DNA from: Spirogloea muscicola
Taxonomy: Eukaryota; Streptophyta; Zygnematophyceae; Spirogloeales; Spirogloeaceae
Direction: 5' to 3'
DNA length: 40,260 bases
Assembly: GCA_009602725.1 (NCBI GenBank)
Contig: WELB01000209.1
Coordinates: 209,501 to 249,760 of the forward strand
In this document: positions 24,286 through 34,776 of the stretch, piece by piece
Layout of the letters: the number at the start of each line of letters is the position of its first letter
How positions within the stretch are numbered: position 1 is the stretch's first letter
Made by a program: the position numbers and the translations under genes
The notes under the pieces: model-generated
The model's input: only the letters and a program-made list of their open reading frames with translations
What the model was told of the DNA's origin: nothing
The model's database searches: none

Positions 24286-27225
24286 CGGCCAGTGGACCTT
24301 ATCTGCAGCGGCGTCTGCAGCTCGTAGGACACCTCGCCCACAAGGCGTACTACTGCAAATGGTCCAATTTACTTGGGCAGCAACTTGCGCGTACCCACAG
24401 CCTGCAAGGAGAAGTGTTTCGTGCTCAGCAGCATTTGCGCACCAACGTCGAAGGACACATCCTTCCGACGTCTGTCAGCATAAGCCTTCTGGCGACGCTG
24501 GGCAACTTCTAAGGAAAGCCGAGCTCGTCTCTGGGCCTGCAAGAGTGTCCCAGTAAAGGCTGCCGCGGCAGGAACTCTTTGCGGCCTCCCCACCTGAAGT
24601 GGAGCTCGGGGATGCTGACCATAGTCGACGAAAAAGGGTGTCTCCTTAGTGGACGCATGATTCCTTAGTGGACGCATGATAGGCATTGTTCACAACATAC
24701 TCAGCTGGAGCTAAGCACTCATCCCAGTCAGTCTGCCTGCGGTTCACAAAGTGCCTCAGTGGAACGTTCTTAGCCCAGTACTCGCAGTGAGGGGATTAGT
24801 ACATCCTGATTGCGTTTGGTCAATGGGGGTTTAGAAGCAAACCCCCTACAGTGAAGCACTACAACAACACACAGCGGAAGGCTTACCCTGAGGCCAGAAG
24901 GCGGCGACTCTACTGAGGGTCTGGTTTAAAGGCTAGCCGCGTATGGGGCGCAGCCATGGTACATACGGAGACCCGGCGAAGTCCACAGCGACGAGGGGCG
25001 GCGACGGGCTGGACAGCAGACGGCAGCAGCAGGTCTGTGGCGGCGACTGCGGCAGCAGGCAAGCAGGGCTCTGCCTCTCTCTGGCCTCACTGATCGAAGT
25101 GACCCGTTTGGTCTCAGCCGACTACTTGTGATGCTTCAATGCCAACCCCCCTCCAGGGTGTGTGGGAGCCGCTTCAAAGCCCACCCCGTCAGGGGCGAGC
25201 CTCACGAGGATCGGTCGCGGGGAGGTCACGTCCACGTGAAGACCTCGAGGGAACCATTGGGCGGACATGTCCACCCTACGTCCACGGGCGGACCGCGAGG
25301 GACCCGTAGGACATGTGACGTCCACGGGCGGACCTCGAGGATACCGAAAGACAGGGGTCACGCCAAAGCGGCACAAAGCTGGCGGTAGAAGGCAATGCGC
25401 GCGGGAGAATGCATGGAATTGGCCCGCGCGACAGATATCACATGTACGCGATGATAGGAGGGTAATGCGCCCAGACGGGCGGAACGCTACACTCAGCATG
25501 TCCTTGAGAAGCCAATAATTCTCTCGGTTTGGAGCCATCCGTGTATGGATGAAAGGCTGTGGACATGGCCTGCTCGCGCCGGTAAGCTTGCAAACTTCCG
25601 TCCAAAAGTGACCTGTAAAGCGAGAATTGCGGTCCGAGACCAGCCTCTCAGGTACACTATGCAGCTTCCACACCTTATCCACAAAAATGATAGCGAAGTC
25701 CTTCGCTGAGGCCCGCGTAGTCGTAGAAGCACAATTTTACTCAAACGATTCACAAACACGAATGGCATAAAAGCCGTTCCGCGTCTTAGGCAATTGTGTA
25801 ATAAATTCCCACACGTACATCAGTCCAATTGCGATCCGGTATCTGCAAGGGCTTAAAAATCCGGCAGGCTTGCCAGAGAGTGCCTTGCTACGTGGGCATG
25901 TGGGCATGTGGCACAGCTTGTCAGAAAAGCATGCACCTGGGCGGGAAATCCTTCCACCAAAAGAGGCGTCGCACAGCCTGTTTGGTCTTGCTCACTTCCA
26001 GATGACCACTGTATCATGCAGCTCCTGCATAATGTCAAGGCGCAAGGTGCTGCAGTCCGGGACCACAATAGCGTCGCCTTGCCACCAGAAGCCTTTGTCA
26101 TCAGCATCAGTGTGTACGCTGGCTGCCTCAGCAAAGCATGGGTCTTTGCCATACCCTTTACGAACGAGCTATAGCTCAGAGAGGTCAGCCGTGGGTCGCC
26201 GAGAGGCTTGACGAGTCGGACGCACGCGTGCAGCCCCGCACTCCAGAAGCATTCAAGGTACCCAACACATCATCCCCTCTGATGTTGCGACTCACGTTGC
26301 GAGCTCGACGCCGACTCAAATGCTGCAGTGTGTGAAAGTACGTAAACGGGCAATGATCCGTGACAACTGTAAATTGCACACCTTCCAGGTAGCAACGCCA
26401 GGTAGTGTATATCGCTCTGCAGGGATTAGCAGGCGACTCTCAAACGCTATCGGGTGACCCTATTGCAAGAGCACGGCACCAATGCCGGTCAAAGAGGCAT
26501 CGTAGATGAGCTCGTATGGCACGCCTTTCCGAGGAAAGGCCAGAACAGGCGGAGATGTCAGCGGCTGCTGTATGCCTTCAAATGTCCTCTGGGATCGGAC
26601 GACCACTCCCAGGTACGTCCTTGCGAGTCAACTTCGTGAGAGGAAGTGCCAAGTTCCCATAGCCTTGTAGGAAATTACAGAAAACATTTGCGAATTATAG
26701 AAGCAAATGAGGTACATTACCTGGCACAGGCCAATCCCGTACGACAGAAATATTTTGGGGGTCGACAAGTATGCCGTCTTTGGCCACGACATGCCCAAGG
26801 TATGTCAGCTCTGGCTGGAGCAATGCGCACTTGGACCTCTTGGCATACATTCGGTTTTCACGTAGCAACTGCAGCTCTCGGCGCAGGTGCCCCACGTGTT
26901 CCTCCGGCGTATTGCTGAACACCAGTATGTCGTCCAAGTAAATCAGCACAAAACGATAGAGCGGGGGGCCAAAGACCCTCGTCATCACAGCCTGGAACGT
27001 AGCAGCTGCATTGTTTAAAGCAAAGATCAGCCCCTTGAACTGGAATTGTACAAGCAGCGTACGGAACGCCGACTTTTGAAAGTCCGCAGGCGTGACCCGA
27101 ATCTGGTGATACCCACTTTGCAGGTCCAGGGAGCTAAGCACAGTAGACCCAGCAAGCCCGTCAAACAGATCTATGTATTCGAGGCAACGGGTCCCGGTTC
27201 TTGATAGTAAGCGTTTTCAAAGCTC
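24281..27225 (-). pseudogene. Gypsy element 3 (chromovirus pol, 5' truncated), minus strand
   Basis: The sequence starts inside RT at about 27225 (TLTIKNRDPLPRI), then LSSLDLQSGYHQIRVTPADF and YLDDILVFSNTPEEH with a good frame at 27141-26695. RNase H (26640-26290; VVTDHCPFTYFHT) and the integrase zinc finger and core (26152-25493) follow with frame breaks. Element B's LTR interrupts the integrase at 24760-25491. Beyond it come STKETPFFVDYGQHPRAPLQ and DVSFDVGAQMLLSTKHFSLQ, ending at VSYELQTPLQ. The chromodomain is lost at the junction with LTR A. Gag and protease are absent. Confidence 0.82.
24760..25491 (-). mobile_element. Solo LTR B (732 bp) with perfect 5-bp target duplication
   Basis: The plus strand reads tggaacgttc..ggaacgctaca (TG...CA). 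CTCAG flanks it at 24755-24759 and 25492-25496. Excision leaves the integrase sequence of element 3 continuous (gacatgctgaggcactttgtgaac on the minus strand). It contains the ACGT-core array at 25225-25350. No internal region is present, so it arose by LTR-LTR recombination. Orientation is inferred from resemblance of its layout to LTR A. Confidence 0.85.
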
Positions 27226-27944
27226 TCGCTCTGGTTGTTGTCAACCTTTGCTGCCACCGGTGCTGCTGCCGTTGCCGCCGCTGCTGTTGCATCAATAGGC
27301 GTAGCGCGCGCGTCCAGGGCTACGTCAAGAGGGCGTGGGCTTAGGCACGAGGCGCAACCTCCGCTAGAGGAGAGAGCCTTTCCGCGAGGAGCTCCGCATG
27401 CGGTTGCGCGAGACCGGCTCACACTTGGTAAGCCACGAAGAACGTGATCTTGTGTGTGTTCAGAGTGTAGCATCGAAAATCGTCTCGAGCTGCTTAGGGC
27501 TGTCGCATTACGTTGCTTCAGCAACGTAATGCGACAATTTTTGTGTTTCGCAGTCCTTGACTTCGTGTCAGATCGCGGTTCTAAGCGTGCAACTTTAAAT
27601 CGACCATCTTTACTGAGCCGAGTGATCTACCCTCTTGCTGCGAGCCACGCCGCGCCATAGAAGCGCAGAGCGTAGGGCAGGAGCCGCAGCAGCTAGTAAC
27701 CTTTGCACGGACCCGCTGCGCGACTGCAAACTGTCGTGGTGATTCTGTGCTACTCAAACGACCAGGGACTCCCCGCAGGCAGTGGTGCCTACATCACTGA
27801 GACACTTCCGCATTTGGAGTTTCAACGTGGAATCGGGAGATTTACCAAAGTTTCAAGAAACTCACGCTAGTGCTACCCTATTGGAAATGGGAAAAACCAA
27901 TTTCTAGCAGAGTTATGCCAACTTGACATGCATGGATGTCAGGT
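27226..27944. other. Unassigned low-repeat region with a perfect long hairpin
   Basis: Open frames exist on the minus strand (27524-27171; SSSRRFSML..) and plus strand (27235-27447; Ala/Arg rich). They look like organelle-targeting or GC-driven sequence, with no recognised domain. The first 55 bases flank the truncated RT of element 3. No repeat match to the rest of the window is seen. Confidence 0.4.
27501..27536. repeat. Perfect 17-bp inverted repeat (hairpin, 2-nt loop)
   Basis: TGTCGCATTACGTTGCT, spacer TC, AGCAACGTAATGCGACA. All 17 pairs match. An attttt run follows on the plus strand. No related copy occurs elsewhere in the window. Confidence 0.95.
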
Positions 27945-28151
27945 CAGCAGAGATTGAAGATAACTCTCCTTCACCGGGGATGCGGGATGTATGTTTCAGA
28001 GGATCAGAGATGAGGTTATGTTCATGAGAAACCAGTCCCTGAGTCCGCAAGTGACGTAGAAAAGCTGCAGGTCTGCAACTTATAAAGGATCCTGTGGCAT
28101 AGATTTCCGTCAGTTCACTAAGCAGTTTGCTGGAAACACCATGAAGCACAG
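27945..28151. repeat. Direct repeat, copy 1 (partner at 40053-40260)
   Basis: 207 bp identical to the last 208 bp of the window except for one extra T (gattttcc versus gatttcc). The flanks differ on the left side (ggat gtcaggt here, ggagattgcc there). The right side of copy 2 is cut by the window end. Confidence 0.97.
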
Positions 28152-28184
28152 ATAGGATCTTATCAGATTCTATCTAAAACTTGA

Positions 28185-28448
28185 AGAAACGATAATAGCC
28201 TGCTACTTCCGTTATGTGAACCTAATGGAGAAGTCGAGACAACGACCAATTCACAGGACTTAGCGGCACAAAATTTATGCGTCGCAGCTGGTAAAGCTTT
28301 GTGGCATGTAGTGGACTTGTTGAATGTGCGCAGGCAGCAGCTTCACAGACGGCACTATGACATCAAGGATGTACATCAGGTCATGTTGGAGTGGGAGTCT
28401 GAGGAGTTTACTTTAAAGAAGCTTGGATTGTCACTTCCTGATGCTTAA
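28185..28448 (+). CDS. Unassigned 87-codon open stretch, possible exon
   Basis: The frame is open from after a TGA at 28182 to a TAA at 28446-28448 and has no ATG at its start. An acceptor-like ccaattcacag ends at 28257, ahead of DLAAQNLCVAAGKALWHVVD. The translation continues LLNVRRQQLHRRHYDIKDVH and QVMLEWESEEFTLKKLGLSL, then PDA. It is amphipathic and charge-rich, unlike random translation. No family is recognised. It may be the last exon of a host gene whose upstream part includes the duplicated block at 27945. Confidence 0.35.
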   Translation, partial: RNDNSLLLPLCEPNGEVETTTNSQDLAAQNLCVAAGKALWHVVDLLNVRRQQLHRRHYDIKDVHQVMLEWESEEFTLKKLGLSLPDA

Positions 28449-28486
28449 GGTACCTTCACCAGATCTGATAAGAAGATTGTTGTTCC

Positions 28487-28487
28487 N
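28487..28487. other. Ambiguous base (N) at the edge of the inverted LTR
   Basis: The N lies exactly where homology to LTR A begins (ttccNcaggcaaagcac). It may mark an uncertain assembly join. Confidence 0.8.
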
Positions 28488-28946
28488 CAGGCAAAGCACT
28501 AGCGCATAGGCGCAGCGGAAGACAGGCCCCGTGGCGCCGCCGTCCGGCGGCGACTCCACCTCCTGGGCGCAGGCCGGCGCAGCAGGCCCCGCAGCAAGGT
28601 GCGGCGGCGGCTGCGGCGGCGAGCAGCGGCAAGGCTGCTCCTGGGCTTCACCGGCTCGAACTCCTTCTGAGCCTCAGCCCCCAAGGCTCTTCGTGCTTCC
28701 CCGTGCCACCCCCCCTCCAGGGGTGTGAGCGGGTCGCCCCAAGGCCTGCCCTTGCGGGCGGGCCCAAGATCCTCCCTTGAACGGGCGGATCCTAGCGAGG
28801 GTATTTCTGGACGGGCGGGCCACTTGCCCGGCGAGCCAGCCCGCCACCTGGCGGGCCCACTTGTCCCAAATAGCCGGTCATGTAATGCCAACAGAGCCAT
28901 GTGGCTTAACCAAATGGCTGGGTCATTACATACCTCGCCCCTCTGG
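28488..28946 (-). mobile_element. LTR A copy in inverted orientation, with polypurine tract
   Basis: 28930 down to 28488 is the reverse complement of LTR A positions 1-443 (34777-35219), with only a few mismatches. Bases 28931-28946 (tacctcgcccctctgg) are the reverse complement of a polypurine-tract sequence like that before the 3' LTR. The missing LTR end (last 88 bp) is on the left. Confidence 0.88.
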
Positions 28947-29097
28947 AGTCGCCGCCGGACGGCGGCGCCACGGGGCCTGTCTTCCGCTGCGCCTATGCGC
29001 TAGTGCTTTGCCTGTGTAGTGGGTTGGTCCCTAAACCCTACAGCCGAACTCAAGGACTCCTCATCCTAAGTGCGTGTGTAGGGCGAGGTTCCTTACA
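28947..29097 (+). mobile_element. Partial 5' LTR A of gypsy element 1
   Basis: Matches LTR A from the gtcgccgccggacggcggcg palindrome to its end (..aggttccttaca), about 150 of 531 bp. It is followed by a primer binding site, so it serves as the element's 5' LTR, but its U3 is missing and replaced by the inverted copy. Confidence 0.85.
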
Positions 29098-29099
29098 TG

Positions 29100-29111
29100 T
29101 GGTATCAGAGG
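29100..29111 (+). promoter_or_regulatory. Primer binding site for initiator tRNA-Met
   Basis: TGGTATCAGAGG begins 2 nt after the LTR end. It matches the 3' terminus of plant-type initiator tRNA-Met, the usual minus-strand primer of plant and algal LTR elements. Confidence 0.85.
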
Positions 29112-29600
29112 CGGTCTTGCATGCATCGCGCTTGTGACTTATTGTGCTCGCCGCTGATGATGCAAGGATCACCCTGAAATGCTGGCCTGAATTTTTTTCT
29201 GTCAAAGATAAATTGCTTGCCAGACGTTGGTTCGTGAGGCGGCTCAGCGGAAGCGCCGGGTGCGGAGCCATCTTCGCGCTGTGAGCCAGCAACGATCAAC
29301 GCCGGATTGACCGACTGATCCTTGAGGACCACTTGCTGCGTTCGCTTCTTTTGAGGTGTGGCTTAAGCCTGCAGCCTTTGTGTGGTAAGGTCAGTCGTGT
29401 GGCCAGCTGTGACCGTGTGCATCGGTCCTGGTCATATCTGCGGCTGTCTGCCTGCCTGCTGATTGAGATGTGGAGTTGCGCGCTGCCTTGCTTGCTCGCT
29501 CGCTGGTGCACCAGTCTTGCGATGTCCTGTATTGCAGTATGGAGTGTGTGATTTGCTGACTGGCGGAGCCTGAATTGATCACTCAGTGTTCTTCAGCCAG
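29112..29600 (+). other. 5' leader of gypsy element 1
   Basis: Untranslated region between primer site and Gag. It has no gene-like frame of interest. A packaging signal would be expected here but cannot be seen. Confidence 0.5.
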
Positions 29601-29601
29601 C

Positions 29602-32600
29602 ATGGTATCACACACGTCCAGTGCGCGACCGAGCCCTCCTCGGGAGGCAGAGCGGTCGGCTGCTGATGCAGCGGCTGCTGCAGGGCAGCTGCAGTGGCTG
29701 CTGCGGAGCACGCCCACGAGGGGCACGCCCACGAGGGGCACGCCCACGAGGGCCACGCCCAAGCGGGGCACGCCCACGAGGGGCACGCCCAAGCGGGGCA
29801 CGCCCACGAGGGGCACGTGGAGCTGGGAGCCGGAGGCCTGGAGGGCTTGTCGGCTGGGGACTTGCAACGCGTTGCACTCCTTACTCGAGATCTGGCGGCA
29901 GCCCAAGTCTACGACGGACCCAGCTCAACATCGTCATCTTGCAAGATCTGCGCGGAGCAGCGCGCCCTCCTCGTCCAGCAGCGCGCCGAAGAGCGGCACA
30001 TGCAAGAGGTGGATGCCTCGTCGCAGCTTATGCGCAAAAGCAGTGGCAACCCTGAGCATGGACTTGCCAGGGCCCATGCACCCCGGCAGTTTTCCGGTCA
30101 CGATGATCGGGGAGGCTTGCAGCCATGGCTGGACGAAATGGACGAATGGTTCGTCTGCTCCAACACGGACGCAGGGCACGCGTGCGCCTCGCTGCCACCT
30201 ACCTCTCAGGGGAGCCCCGGGAATGGTGGAGCACCTTGAAGAAGAGTTCTACGCCCGAGGAGTCCGGTGACTGGGACTTCTTCTGCAGCTCGCTTACGTC
30301 GGCGTATGGCGACTCACACGCAGAGCTGCGCGACCGCGATGAGCTGGATGCTCTCCGCATGAGGGGCGAGGGGAGCAAGGGCTTTGAGCCCATGTGCGGC
30401 GATTCCGGCTGCTGCTGTCCAAGCTGCGCAGCGAGGCGATGAAGCCAATTGACCAATGCCAACCATTCAAGGCTGGACTGCCTTCTCGTTTTCGCAATTG
30501 GGTCGCGGTGGACTCCGCAACGGCACAAACGGTCACGGACTTCACCAAGATGGTGGAGCACGCCCGCAAGGTGCTCAGCACGCCGGACATTGCCGGTCCA
30601 AGCAAGCGTCCCCTGCTGGAGGCAGGCGGCTTTGATGCAGAACGAAGCAAGAAGCGGTTCGACCCGAGGCACAGCTTGAACGCTCGACCTCAAGGCGACT
30701 TCCACAAGCCGCGGGTGGAAGACGCCGGCGGCTGCTTTAAGTGCGGTGCCAAGAGCCATCAGCTCAGGGACTGCCCGGCGGCAGGTCCCTCTTCCTCACG
30801 GCCACGTCCACAGCGCCCTATGGGCCGGGACCAGGGCAATTCCAAGGGCAAGCGTGAGTGCTTGGCCCCTGCCTCTGCAAGCCATCTCATTCAGCCAGAC
30901 GCACTTGAGCTGTTTGATCTTGCTGGCATTGCTGGCCCGCCAACCAACATACCGGTTGTGTGCTACATTTCTGCTTTACTGCAAGGTCTGGAGGCCGGAG
31001 GGCCTCTATTTGTGTGGGTTGCCCACAATGACTTGCAGGAGGCTGCAGATGTCTACCTGAGCTGGCCTGAGTGCCGTCGGCCTGAAGAAATGCTGTTCTT
31101 CATTGTGCCACAGAAGCGCGGCGTGGTTGATCAAGCTCCACTGGGGATGTCGCTGTTGTGCTCGCACGAGGCGGGACACAGGCTCCTTAGGCGTAGCTTT
31201 GATGCCACTCGGCTTAGGCCTTACCCGACAGCGGTCAGGGTATATGTCGCTCGCACCCCATTTCTTGGCAGTGTCCATGGGGGACACACTATGCTTTTCG
31301 AGGGGCTGGTTGCTGCGGCACCAGCTAGGAGCCTCATAGACTCAGGGGCCTCGGTGTCCTTTGTCAAAAGGAATTTGGTGTGCTCCACTGGCTTGCATTT
31401 GCAAGCAGATGGCCTGCCTAGAGTGACATTGGCCGATGGCCACCCCACCGATGTGTTAGGCCGGTGCAAGGTTCCCATTCGCATCCAGCAATACAAAGCC
31501 GAGGTTCCTTGTTATGCCATTGCGTTGACTGTCGCCTTTGATGTGAAATTGGGAGATGACTGGCTTTGCGCCACATCAGCATGCCTTGATTTTGAACGCC
31601 ATGCTTGCACGGTACAACGTGGCGCACGGCGCTTTGTCCTTTGCAAGCAGCTCCCCTGTGCACCGCCGCTGGCGGCAGGGGCTTCCATTCTGCTGTCCGC
31701 CATGCAGATGAAGCGATTGATTCACAGGAACACTGTCCAGATGGCATTTCTTGTGATGGTGGCGTTGAACGACGAGTCTAAGCGTGACTTGTGTGTGAAT
31801 GCTGCGGATTCACATGGCGGGGTTCTTGATAAGCTGCTGGAAGAATTTGCGGATGTGTTTCCCGACTCTCTTCCGGACGGTCTACCTCCTCACCGAGGTG
31901 TGGCTCACACAATTCCATTGGAGCCAGGCGCCAACCCGCCTTTCCGTCCCATGTACCGGCTGAGCCCTCTCACATTTCAAGAAATGCCAATCCCAGGTCG
32001 AGGACCTGCTGGCGAAGGGCTACATTGAACCACCTCAGTCGCCATACGGAGCACCCATCCTCTTTGTCAAAAAGAAGGATGGCACTCTACGGATGTGCAT
32101 TGATTATCGGGCTCTGAATAAGCTTATTATCAAGAATCGATACCCATTGCCTCGGATAGATAATCTGTTCGATTGGCTTGCAGGGGCTACGGTGTTTAGC
32201 TCCCTGGACCTGGTAAGTGGGTATCACCAAATTCGAATCACGCCTGCAGATGTTCCGAAGTCGGCGTTCCGTACGCCGCTTGGACATTTTCAGTTCAAGG
32301 TGCTGAGCTTTGCTTTGACCAATGCACCGGCTACGTTCCAGGCGGTGATATCGAGGGTCTTTGGCCCCCTGCTCTACCATTTTGTGCTGGTTTACTTGGA
32401 TGACATACTGGTGTTCAGCAAAACGCCTGAGGATCACGTGAAGCACCTGCGCCAAGTGCTGCAGTTGCTGCGTGAAGATCGATTGTATGCCAAGCGGTCC
32501 AAGTGCGCATTTCACCAGCCAGAGCTGACATACCTCGGGCATGTCGTGGGCAAAGACGGCGTACGTGTCGACCCCAAGAAGACCTCGGTCGTACGGGATT

Positions 32601-34718
32601 GGCCTGTGCCACAAACTGTGCCTCAATTGCGCCCTCTTTGGGATTCGCAAATTATTTCCGAAAGTTCCTACAAGGCTATGGGAACTTGGCACTTCCTCTT
32701 ACGAAGCTGACTCGTAAGGACGTACCTTGGGATTGGTCGTCCGAATGCCAGAGGGCATTTGAGGGAATACAGCAGCCGTTGACATCTCCGCCTGTGCTGG
32801 CCTTTCCTCGTGAAGGCGTGCCATATGAGCTCATCTGCGATGCCTCTTTGACCGGCATCGGTGCCGTGCTCTTGCAAGAGGGTCACCCGTTGGCGTTTGA
32901 GAGTCGCCTGCTGATCCCTGCAGAGCGAATTACACTACGGGCGAGCAGGAGCTGGCTGTGGTGCACGCCTTACGTGTCTGGCGTTGCTACCTGGAAGTTG
33001 TGGCATTTACGGTTGTCATGGATCATTGCCCGTTGACATATTTCCACACGCAGCAGCATTTGACTAGGCGTCAAGCTCGATGGGCTGAGTGCATGGCACA
33101 ATTCGATTTCCAGTGGGTTTATCGCCCTGGACGTCTTAATGTTGCAGACCCTGTGAGTCGCGACATTCGCGGCGCTGATGCGTTGGCTTCCTTGAATGCT
33201 TCTGGAGTGCGGGCAGCAGGACTGCGTCCGACTCGTCAAGCTTCTCGGCACACCACCGCTGAGCTCTCTGAGCTCTACGTGCGTATCCGTAAAGGGTATG
33301 GCACAGACCCATGGTTTGCTGAAGCCGCCAACGTAAGCACCCTCACTGATGACAAAGGCTTCTGGTGGCAAGGCGACGCTATTGTGGTCCCGAAGTTCAA
33401 TGCCTTGCGCACAGACATAATGCAGGAGTTGCATGATACGCCTTACAGTGGTCATTTGGGAGTGAGCAAAACCAAACAGGCTGTGCGACGCCTCTTTCGG
33501 TGGAAGGGCTTTTCAGCCCAGGTGCGCGCTTTTGTGGCAAGCTGTGCCACATGCCAGCGTAGTAAGGCAATCTCTGGCAAACCTGCCGGATTACTTCAGC
33601 CCTTGCAGATTCCGGAGCGGAACTGGTCTGATGTAAGTGTGTATTTAATCACACAAGTGCCTAAGACGCGGAAGGCTATGATGCCATTGTCATCTTTGTG
33701 GATCGCCTGAGTAAATTGGTGCATTTTGCTCCCACTACTACGCAGGCATCGGCGAAGGATTTCGCTGGCATCTTTGTGAATAAGGCGTGGAAGCTACATG
33801 GAATACCTGAGAGGCTGGTCTCGGACCGCGATCCTCGCTTTACAGGTCACTTCTGGAAAGAAGTTTGCAAGCTCATTGGCACGAAGCAGTCCATGTCCAC
33901 AGCCTCTCATCTACAAACTGATGGCCAAACTGAGCGCATCAATCGAGTTCTTGAGGACATGTTCAGGCACTTTGTCAATTCTAGCCAGACTGACTGGGAT
34001 GACTATTTGGCTCCAGCTGAATATGCCGTGAACGATGCCTATCATGCGTCCACAAAGGAGACTCCATTCTTCCTCAACTATGGTCAGCATCCCCGAGCTC
34101 CACTTCAGGTGGGGAGGCCAGAACGGGGTTCCCGCCGCGGTAGCCTTTACTGGGACCCTCTTGGAGGCTCAGAGACGAGCTCGGCATTTCTTGGATATTG
34201 CCCAGAGTCGCCAGAAGGCTTATGCTGACAAACATCGGAAGGACGTGTCCTTCGATGTTGGTGCGCAAGTGCTGCTGAGCACGAAGCACTTATCCTTGCG
34301 GGCTGTGGGTACCCGCAAGTTGCTGCCCAAGTGGGTTGGACCATTTGCAGTAGTACGCCTTGTGGGCAAGGTGTCCTACGAGTTGAAGACACCGATGCAT
34401 TGGAAGGTCCATAACGTCTTCCATGTGTCTCAGCTGAGGGCCTTCCTTTCGGATGGTCGTGTCCAACCGCCCCCACCTCCACTAGTCATCGAGGATGATC
34501 TCGAGTTTGAGGTGGAAGAGATCTTGTCTCACAGGGACAAGCCTCGAGGGCGTAAGACCCGTGAGTATCTGGTGAAGTGGCTCGGATATGGGCCTGAGCA
34601 CAACACGTGGGAGCCTGCGGCCACTTTGGCAAATTGTCCAAAAGCTCTCAGGGAATACCTGGCCAAGGGTGGTAATTCTCCTAGGCTTGGTAGAGACAGC
34701 AGCCGTCGGGCATCTTAA
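29602..34718 (+). CDS. Gag-Pol of gypsy element 1 (Ty3/gypsy chromovirus), broken by single-base shifts
   Basis: Gag begins at 29602 or 29694. It contains a His-rich repeat (29709-29818), LAATYLSGEPREWWSTL, AYGDSHAELRDRDELDALRM and the zinc knuckle CFKCGAKSHQLRDC. The frame 30394-32028 runs from Gag without a stop through a region of about 140 residues (LQEAADVYLSW) to the protease SLIDSGASVSF and the RT start. Then RT with YLDDILVFSKT (32093-32710), RNase H (LICDASLTGIGAVL; HCPLTYFHT), integrase (YSGHLG, CATCQRS; DRDPRFTGHFW, QTDGQTERIN) and a C-terminal chromodomain, EFEVEEILSH to WLGYGPEHNTWEP (stop 34718). Frame breaks lie near 30180, 30400, 31990, 32635, 32935, 33685 and 34130. Most are one base, at short homopolymers, and no stop lies within the used frames. 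It may be a young copy with assembly errors or recently inactivated. Confidence 0.88.
29709..29818 (+). repeat. 15-bp tandem repeat coding for (G)HAHE/HAQA pentads in Gag
   Basis: About seven units of cacgcccacgagggg, with variant cacgcccaagcgggg, encode HAHEG and HAQAG in the frame of the 29694-30239 Gag ORF. Histidine is every second or third residue. Confidence 0.9.
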
Positions 34719-34762
34719 TACCTGTCGGCTGTTTTCTCGGTGTTCCCGAGGACGTGAACACC

Positions 34763-34776
34763 AGAGTGGGGAGGTA
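34763..34776 (+). promoter_or_regulatory. Polypurine tract of gypsy element 1
   Basis: agagtggggaggta immediately precedes the 3' LTR start (tgtaatg). It is the plus-strand primer site of LTR elements. Confidence 0.75.

Noticed and set aside
27171-27524. Minus-strand frame with possible transit peptide
   Set aside because: The N-terminus looks targeting-like, but the C-terminal part overlaps the truncated gypsy RT in the wrong frame, so no mature protein is visible.
27501-27545. Rho-independent terminator
   Set aside because: The hairpin plus T run looks like one, but the DNA is nuclear eukaryotic and no gene ends there. Kept only as an unexplained palindrome.
29709-29818. CRISPR-like array
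   Set aside because: Units are 15 bp, contiguous, without spacers, in frame in Gag, and the genome is eukaryotic.
29575-30270. Thr-Pro-Arg-rich frame over the Gag repeat
   Set aside because: It overlaps the His-rich Gag frame. The frame with continuing Gag similarity (HVELGAGG, then PRQFSGHDDRGGLQPWLDEM) is the other one. A contribution of its first residues to Gag cannot be excluded.
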